This document shows positions 18,913 through 25,700 of a stretch of DNA of 39,888 nucleotides, in pieces. Positions within the stretch are counted from its first letter, which is position 1; each line of letters starts with the position of its first letter. The stretch spans positions 207,040 to 246,927 of the forward strand of contig CAUYUJ010003447.1 of the NCBI GenBank assembly GCA_963575745.1, in the 5' to 3' direction. The DNA comes from Prorocentrum cordatum. Its lineage: Eukaryota > Sar > Dinophyceae > Prorocentrales > Prorocentraceae. Below the pieces are notes generated by a model that had not been told where the DNA came from, ran no database searches, and saw only the letters and a program-made list of their open reading frames with translations. Both the position numbers and the translations under genes were made by a program.

Positions 18913-20440
18913 CGGCGGGGAGGCGATGCAACTCCATACCCCCACGGCAGGGCCACCCCGTGCCCGGAGTCCCGCGGCGCACCCTCGCGGCACGGCGCCC
19001 CGCGGTTGAGGGGCATCGATACGGGGGCTCGGCGGGGGCGTCGAGGTTCGAGCCTCGATCGAGATCTCTGGGCGCGTCCGGCGGTTCTCGACGGCGCTTG
19101 CCCAGCCTCTGGGTGCCTTCTGGCAGCGGCGCCTCGCCGAGAGCGTTCTGGAGGGGGGCCCGAACAGCCGCCAGGGAGCAGGGTTGTGACCCGAGAGCCA
19201 GGGGGCCTCCGAGGGAAGCGTATCGACCCCCAAACGGCCTGATTATCCGTCGCCGATCGCGGCCCGGGCCCTTCCCGGCAGCGCGCGGCCTCCCTGTCGG
19301 GGACCTGGTGCTCATCCACCGGCGGCGTATCGCTCCGAGCACAGCACCCGAGCCAGCCCCCCTCGAGCCCCCCCCCCCCCCCCTCCTCAGCGCTCCTTTG
19401 ACGATGGCCGGTGCCGTGCGTCGTGCGCTTCCCTCTCCACTGCGTGTGCGCCTCGTGCGCTGCCGCCTCCCGCGCGCGCGCGTGGGCCTCGCCCGCGCCA
19501 GGGGCGGGCGCGGCCGGCGCTGCCCGACCTCAGCGTCGACGAAGCCATGGCAGCGGGGGGGGGGGAGGCGGTCGGCCGGGGCCCGGCCCAGGTCTGGGCA
19601 GCAGAGGGAGGTGTGCGAGTTCGTGTGTTGCGGAGGGGGGTTGGAGAGGGAGAGGGAGAGAGGGGGCGGGGAGAAGGGGAAGGAGACCGAGCGAGGAGCG
19701 CGAGGGAGGATCGGGAGGAGTTGTGGGAAGAGGGAGGGGCAGGAGGAGGGCGAGGGGTGGAGGGGGAGGGATGGGAGGGCCAGTTGTCCCCAGGATGGCG
19801 AACACCATGCAGATGATTGTTGGCAGTCCGAGGCATCAGCTTTCTACGAGGCCCAACCGTTGTCGGAAGTATTATGCTGTCGCGCTGCTCGGCGCCCCAA
19901 CTCGACCAGACCGTAGAGCCCAGGCTCAAGCGAGCCGCAGCGTTCGTTCGCACGGAGCACGGTCTGCTGCCGCTCCTTAACCGCCCATCCACGCGACTCT
20001 CTCGCGCCCTTGCCTCGGCCACTTTCACTTTGCATCACCACGGGCTGTTCCAGCCGCGGTCGCAACGATCGTTCCCCGTCCTGGGGCGGGCAACCGTAGC
20101 GTCGGCCGTCTCGTGCGGCGTCTCGGGACTTTGCCATCCGACAGGAGGGGAAGGGGGAGGGAGAAATGAGGAGAGCGGAGGAATATCGGACAAAGTTTTT
20201 TGCGGGGGGGGAGGAGGGATGAATGAGGAGAGGTTGATGAGGTGAGCAGAGGACGGAGGGATCAGCAGCATTTCGCAGTAGCACAATCGGCAGCGGGCAG
20301 GGACACATTTGCAGGGGCAGATTTAGGGGGGCCCAATTGGTCGGACGGATCGGCGATGATATCAGGAGAAGTCGTGGGAGGAGGGAGGGGGGAATACGAG
20401 GAAGAAGAGGGATGAGGAGGCGGAGCAAAGGGAATGTGGA
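18913..20440. other. GC-rich stretch without supportable gene
   Basis: About 1.5 kb with a C16 homopolymer (19368-19383) and several open frames of 90-440 codons on both strands. None shows a domain, all are biased to Arg, Pro, Gly and Ala, and plus and minus frames overlap freely. This is typical of non-coding GC-rich DNA. Purine-rich patches from 20150 lead into the GGA tract that hosts the retrotransposon. Confidence 0.55.
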
Positions 20441-20446
20441 GGAGGA

Positions 20447-20451
20447 GGAGG
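20447..20451. repeat. Target-site duplication, left (GGAGG)
   Basis: GGAGG lies directly before the 5' LTR and recurs at 27344-27348 directly after the 3' LTR. A 5-bp duplication is typical of Ty1/Copia integrases. Both flanks are GGA microsatellite, so part of the match could be chance and the exact length is ambiguous. Confidence 0.7.
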
Positions 20452-20540
20452 TGTTTCCCTTCACGTGCACAATCAGTGGTATCTGTTCTTATCGATATCG
20501 TTTGACGTCCGCAGCTCATTTGTGTCAAAGGAGCGTTGCA
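20452..20540 (+). repeat. 5' LTR (89 bp)
   Basis: The 89-bp sequence begins TGTTTCCCTTCACGTG and ends GGAGCGTTGCA. It matches 27255-27343 at every base. It contains small palindromes (CACGTG, ATCGAT, GATATC) that could be regulatory. No TATA box is evident, and the R and U5 boundaries cannot be placed by eye. 89 bp is exceptionally short for a Copia LTR, which is usually a few hundred bp. Confidence 0.95.
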
Positions 20541-20558
20541 TGGTAGCGGAGCGTCGGT
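20541..20558 (+). promoter_or_regulatory. Primer-binding site, probable initiator tRNA-Met
   Basis: TGGTAGCGGAGCG follows the 5' LTR without a spacer. TGG pairs with a tRNA CCA end. The next bases imply an acceptor stem whose 5' strand is AGCGGAG, close to the AGCAGAG start of many eukaryotic initiator tRNA-Met genes. Minus-strand DNA synthesis would be primed here. The tRNA identity is inferred, because no dinoflagellate tRNA was compared. Confidence 0.75.
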
Positions 20559-20827
20559 TTGACCGGCGCTCCCGCGCACCAGCCCGGCCGCGCTCCAGCG
20601 CGGCCCGCCCTGCACACTCCAGCCACGGCTTCGAGCAGCGATAGCGGGGCTGCCGGCGGCGTGTGGCTGTGGGTGCCAGACGAAGAGGCTCAGGTCGAGA
20701 AGACCAACGGCAGGGTGCAGCGCAGGTGGCGCCACGTGGTGGCGAAGGTGCTGAAGCAGAAGTACCTGAAAGGTTTCTGGTCGGTGCTCGGTGAGTACCT
20801 CAAATACGTCAAGGCCAGGCAGCTGCG
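20559..20827 (+). other. Retrotransposon 5' untranslated leader
   Basis: This 269-bp GC-rich leader separates the primer-binding site from the gag ATG. One frame is open through it and ends in TGA overlapping the gag ATG as ATGA. That frame has no ATG, so it is not called as a gene. Packaging or dimerisation signals would be expected here by analogy but none is recognisable. Confidence 0.7.
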
Positions 20828-22558
20828 ATGAACGACCAAGAGAGGCAGGCCCTAGCCAGCCTGCAGTCGGCCGTGGAGGCGCTGAGGCTCCAGAATGCGC
20901 AGTTGTCACAGCAGGCCGAGCAGATGCAGCAGCAGAATGTTCAGATCCGGACGGAGCTCGCTCGACAGGTCCAGGCGCAGGGAAATCTACCGCGTCTGGC
21001 AGAGCAGCTCGGAGATGCGGTGCAGAAGCTGTCGGATGAGCGAAAGGATAGGTCATCTGCGCCAGCCTTTTCCCTTGTGGACACCAAGGGGCTGGGCAAG
21101 CCCTCCATCTTCAAGAATGAGGAAGCGAAGTTCCTGGAGTGGTACCGCAAGACGAACGCGTACCTGACGGCAGTCTTCGGAGAGCAGTTCCGCAAGCTGC
21201 TGGAGTGGGTGGAGGATCAGGCGCAGGAGACCACGGTTATCAGCATGGAGGTTCTGGAGGCACGGTTCGGCAGCGACGACGATGATGAAGACGAATTCAT
21301 TCCAGACCTCCGCGAGAAGGTCAGCCAGCTGTATGTTGCACTCCAGACGCTGACAGAAGGTGAGAGCTTCGCCCTAGTGATGGACACTCTCAAGGGCAAC
21401 GGCGCTGAGGCGATGAGGAAGCTCATCAGACGCTGGGACCCCGCTTCGGGGGGCAAGCGCCGTGTGCTCTTGAAGCAGATCATGAACCCGCAGCGGTGCA
21501 CCCTCAGCGACTTGTACGCCAAGCTCGAGGAGTGGGAGGAGCTCATCCGCCGGTACGAGAGGAAGAAGGCAGACGGCCTGGGCAAGGTGGTCGATGACGA
21601 CGTGAAGGTTGCAGCCTTGGAGACGATGGTGCCGGAAGAGCTCGAACTCCACCTCGCGATGAACAAGCATCGGTTGGACACGTCGGAGAAGGTCGTAGAG
21701 GAGATCAGGAGTTTCCTGGAGTCGAGACAGTCGCAAGGTGCCCTACTCCGACGGAAGCGAGGTGACCCAATGGACGTGGACTCGCTGTACAAAGGAGGCA
21801 AGGGCAAGTCCAAAGGTAAGGGTGACAAGAACGGCAAGAAGGGCCAGACCACCAAGCCGCGTGACAAGCGGACGGTGCAGTGCTGGCGCTGCAGTGGCTG
21901 GGGCCATACGTCTAATGAGTGCACAGCCCGCCTGCCTGGCGGGAAGACCGGCGACGGCAAGGGCAGCAAAGGCAAAGGCAAGGGCAAGGACGCGGACAAG
22001 GACAAAGGCAAGGGCAAGAATCGTCGCTGGGACACCAACTCCTTCGAGCCCGGTGCCGCGTCGAGCTCGAGCCAGCCGGTCTACACAGACAACTGGGACG
22101 ACGGCAACCACAGCACGATCACCAGCCTACCGCCTTCAGCGAGCCAGGTGGGTTCCACGAACCTTGGCTCCTTCGAGCTGTGCACGCTCGAGCTCAACAG
22201 CTTCGACGAGACCGTCGACGACCAGGAGTGGATCAGGTTCACGTTCGACTCGGGCGCGGCCGTTACCACCTTCCCCGAGAACACCAAGGGTGAGCGGCTC
22301 CCGGCCGATCCGAATGCGAGCTATCGGACGGCCAGCGGTGAGATCATAGCAGACTCGGGCGGTGTATGCATCCAAGGGCGATCCGAGTGGAGCGAGCCGA
22401 TCAGACTTAAAGGCACGCCTGGCCAGCATCCACAAGCCGCTGGTCTCGGCCTCGCAGACTCACCGCACGGGCCGGGCCACCTGGCTGACGAAGGAGGGTG
22501 GCTACATCCTCCCGGCCGGCTCGGACATCGTGAACCGCGTCGACGCTCTCATTCGTGA
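20828..22558 (+). CDS. gag: Gag and N-terminal part of the aspartic protease
   Basis: This frame of 576 codons begins at the first ATG after the leader. Residues 8-48 are rich in Leu and Gln with heptad spacing, a likely coiled coil for particle assembly. A hydrophobic alpha-helical capsid-like region follows. Near residues 320-400, Lys/Gly-rich stretches flank a canonical CCHC zinc knuckle (C352, C355, H360, C365), the nucleic-acid-binding motif of retroelement nucleocapsids. The protease active site FDSGA has its catalytic Asp at residue 474, followed by the flap region (ASGEI and CIQG). After about residue 526 (position 22405) the frame no longer resembles a protease and runs to a TGA at 22556. 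The rest of the protease is read in another frame. The last ~50 residues are therefore probably out-of-frame sequence and not real protein. Confidence 0.9.
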   Translation: MNDQERQALASLQSAVEALRLQNAQLSQQAEQMQQQNVQIRTELARQVQAQGNLPRLAEQLGDAVQKLSDERKDRSSAPAFSLVDTKGLGKPSIFKNEEAKFLEWYRKTNAYLTAVFGEQFRKLLEWVEDQAQETTVISMEVLEARFGSDDDDEDEFIPDLREKVSQLYVALQTLTEGESFALVMDTLKGNGAEAMRKLIRRWDPASGGKRRVLLKQIMNPQRCTLSDLYAKLEEWEELIRRYERKKADGLGKVVDDDVKVAALETMVPEELELHLAMNKHRLDTSEKVVEEIRSFLESRQSQGALLRRKRGDPMDVDSLYKGGKGKSKGKGDKNGKKGQTTKPRDKRTVQCWRCSGWGHTSNECTARLPGGKTGDGKGSKGKGKGKDADKDKGKGKNRRWDTNSFEPGAASSSSQPVYTDNWDDGNHSTITSLPPSASQVGSTNLGSFELCTLELNSFDETVDDQEWIRFTFDSGAAVTTFPENTKGERLPADPNASYRTASGEIIADSGGVCIQGRSEWSEPIRLKGTPGQHPQAAGLGLADSPHGPGHLADEGGWLHPPGRLGHREPRRRSHS

Positions 22559-22742
22559 CGCTGTGTGGAGTGAGTCGGGCGTGGTGCCGCTGTATGTTGA
22601 GAAGGGCGTCTACGCAGGCTACATCAAGAAGAACGAGGGAGGCCACGTCAGGAGAGTCACGTTCGGCGACCACCGCGAGAGCTGGGACTTGTGCCCGGTC
22701 GAAGGCGGGTCGCCAGTCCCTCCCCGGCAGGCCTGGCCGTAA
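22407..22742 (+). CDS. C-terminal protease segment in a shifted frame
   Basis: This stretch has no start of its own. It continues the protease homology in the +1 frame relative to gag. It contains LASIHKPLVSAS followed by WLTKEGGYILPAGSDI, which resembles the end of a Copia-type protease, then a linker to integrase, and it stops at TAA 22740-22742. The gag frame and the integrase frame are identical, so this part lies between two frame changes: one close to 22406-22412 and one most likely between about 22680 and 22742. It could be a sequencing or assembly indel pair, a real mutation pair, or less likely programmed slippage. It is real coding sequence by similarity of pattern and not an independent gene. 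Confidence 0.7.
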   Translation, partial: LKARLASIHKPLVSASQTHRTGRATWLTKEGGYILPAGSDIVNRVDALIRDAVWSESGVVPLYVEKGVYAGYIKKNEGGHVRRVTFGDHRESWDLCPVEGGSPVPPRQAWP

Positions 22743-25700
22743 GGCCGGGAGGAGGCGGCGTTGTGGCTGGGAGCCCGGGCCCAGCGCCGCCCACCGACTT
22801 AGACGTGGGCCAGGAGGAGGAGCAGCAGGCGCCGGAGGTGGCACCCGCTCGAGTCGCGCGCCGTGGCAGGGCGCCGACGCAGGCAGAGCGGGAGCAGCAC
22901 TTGGCATCGGGACACGCGGTCTACCGTTCGTGGTGCGAGGAGTGCGCGCGGGCAGCCGGGCTTGGCGCCCCGCACGCCAGGCGACCCGAGGATCGTGATG
23001 ACGCCGACCCGGTCGTCAGCATGGACTTCGCCTTCGTTGGGGAGACGGTCCCGGGCGTGGAGGACGACGGCTCCATCCCCATCTTAGTGGTGACGGACCG
23101 CAAGTACGGCATGAAGGGGGCGACCGCCGTCACGGACAAGACCGCGTCCGACTTTGTGGTCAAGTGGCTCGTGGGCTTCTTGAAGCACCTCGGGCACCGC
23201 CGCGTCGTGCTCAAGTCCGACGGCGAGGCGAGCATCTGTGCGATCAAGAATGCGGTGATGGTTGGTGTGGGCCAGCATGTCGAGTGCATCCCGCAGGAGT
23301 CGCCCAAGGGCGAGCACAAGAGCAACGGCGAGGTCGAAGCCAGCGTGAAGGAGGTGAAGAAGGTCATCCGAGCGAACTTCTTCTCCATGCAGAAGTCCTT
23401 CGGCTTCGAGGTCTCGCCGGGGCATCCCATCGTCAGGTGGCTGCCCCAGTTTGCCGCGGACTCCATCTCCAAGTTCAGGCTCGGCGTTGACGGCATGTCG
23501 GCCGAGCAGCGGAGGTGCGGCCGCCCCTGGAGGAAGTTCGCGGCGGAGTTCGGCGAGAGGGTGCAGTATCGACCTCTCGGAGTCGGAGACGAGAGGAGCA
23601 CGCTGGCCCCCAAGATGCTCATGGGGCACTTCGTGGGCTACCACTCGCGGACAGGCGCACTGCTCGTCATGACGCAGTCGGGCGTGGTGCGGGCCCAGGG
23701 CTTCAAGCGCCTACATCGAGCCCAGGCATGGTCGCCGGAGAAGCCAGGGTCATGGGGCAAGCTTGCTGGACTGCCGTGGGAGGTTTCCCCCGCGGTGTTG
23801 CTCGCGCAGCCCATGGGCCCGATCATCGTGACTAGAGACACGCAGGAGGACCACGACACTGTGGTCAGGAGACGCTACGTACTCAAGAAGGACATCGAAC
23901 GCTTCGGAGCTACTCCGGGGTGTCCAGGCTGCGCGGACCTCATGGCAAGGGGGTCGGCGCGGGTCGCGCACTCCCAAGAGTGCCGCGATCGCATCGAGGC
24001 CGAGCTGATGAAGGACTCGGCAGGCCAGCGGAGACTGGCGGAGCACCACCTGAGGGCGAGTGCTCGCGAGGCTCAGGCGGAGGAGAGCGCGGCGCAGCCG
24101 GCGCCCCAGCCTGGAGCAGCTGCAGCCAGCAGCGGAGGAGGCGCCGCGGCAGTACCCGGCGCAGACGTGGCCATGGCAGGCCCACGTGCAAGCGCCCCGG
24201 CGACGCCACAGGCAGCATCGAGGAAGCGTGCTGCGAGCGTGTCCGCCGAGGAGCGCCGCCCGCCGCAGTTGCGAGACGGGCCGAGAGGGCTCAAGAGAGC
24301 TGGGAGCGAGCCGGACCTCCACGGGCAGATGATCGTGGACGGAGGCTCGAGCTCGTCGGCTGGACCGGCGAGCGCGGCAGTGTCCGCCGGGCTGGCGCAG
24401 CCCGCGCCTAGCCCAGAGGGGGCTAGAGGAGGTGGCGACATGGAGGACTTGGCAGGACCAGCTGCACGAGCTGGCAGCTCCATGGACGTCGGCGCCTTTG
24501 ACGAGGTCAAGGGCAAGATCTACAAGGAGATCCTGGCGCTGGTGAGCGCCACGGACTTGATCGGCGACAACGTCATGTCGATCGAGGAGCTGAAGGAGGT
24601 GTCCGCGCTGTTGACCGAGATCAACGGGGTCGACCTCGCGGAGGTCTACTCGCCCGAGCGCTTCAAAGAGAAGGCGCTCGGCATGGGCCTGACGGCAGGC
24701 CTCGCGGCGGACCTCTACACCGGCTGGGACTTGCTTCGCGAGGACCACCGCCGAGCAGTCATGAAGAAGCTGCTGGAGGAGGACCCTCTCCTCACCGTGA
24801 CCTCTCCGCCGTGCACGGTTTTTTCCAAACTCAGGAAGCTCAGCAACTTCAAGCGGGACGAGGGCATCGTGGCTTCCGAGGTCCTCGAGGGAGAGACACA
24901 CCTGGAGTTCTCCATGAAGGTGTGCGAGAGCAGGCATCAGCGAGGAGCACTTTTCCTGCATGAGCACCCCTGGGGAGCATCCTCCTGGTCGCGGCCGTGC
25001 GTCCAGAGGGTCAAGGAGTTGCCGGGCGTGTACTTTGTGCGCGGCCCGATGTGCCGCTGGAGCCTCCACGCTCGGGGGCCCGATGGGCGAGAGGCATTCG
25101 TGCGCAAGGAGACGGGCTGGCTGACGAACTCGCAGGTCTTGGCCGACATCCTTGCTGGGGAGTGCCGCTGCCAGTCCATCGGCGGCGAACCCTACCGGCA
25201 CGTGCACTTGATCGGCGACAGGAGGGCTCGAAGGGCGCAGGTGTACCCACCCCGCCTGGTCAGAGCCATCCTTCGCGGCCTCAGGGAGGAGCTTCGACTT
25301 CGAGAATCGCTGTCTGACCTGGCAGGCTTCACCGCCGGGCCCTCGCCTCACGCCGAGGATATGGACCAGGAGGCGGAGGCGTTCGTGGACGACGTCCGCG
25401 GGGGCTTCCTCGACCCGCTGAAGGTGAAGGAGGCCAGGGCTGAGGAGCTGGAGTGGTGCCGCAGCCGTGGAGTGTGGAAGAAGGTTCCACGCCGCGAGAT
25501 GGAGGCGGAAGGAGGTCGTGCCATCGACACGCGGTGGATTGACACCAACAAGGGGGACCTCGAGCGACCGTTGTACCGCTCGAGGCTTGTGGCACGGGAG
25601 ATGAAGGTTCGCCGGCGCGCCGAGGGGCTGCTGCCGCCGCAGCAGGACCTCTTCTCGGGGACGCCGCCGCTGGAGGCGTTCAAGGCGCTGGTCAGCCTTT

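Noticed and set aside
18166-19916. Overlapping 358- to 450-codon open frames on both strands
   Set aside because: They are mutually overlapping, driven by the CCT repeat and high GC, and contain no domain. Composition is Arg, Pro, Ser and Gly-rich in every frame.
20559-20831. Open frame before gag whose TGA overlaps the gag ATG (ATGA), suggesting coupled translation
   Set aside because: The frame contains no ATG, only a TTG at its start, and no recognisable domain. The overlap is probably chance in a GC-rich leader.
22406-22414. Ty1-style programmed +1 frameshift at CTTAAAGGC
   Set aside because: The Pol frame downstream is the same as gag, so a single +1 shift would not connect gag to Pol. 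The site also differs from the Ty1 heptamer CTTAGGC. Kept only as a point to check.
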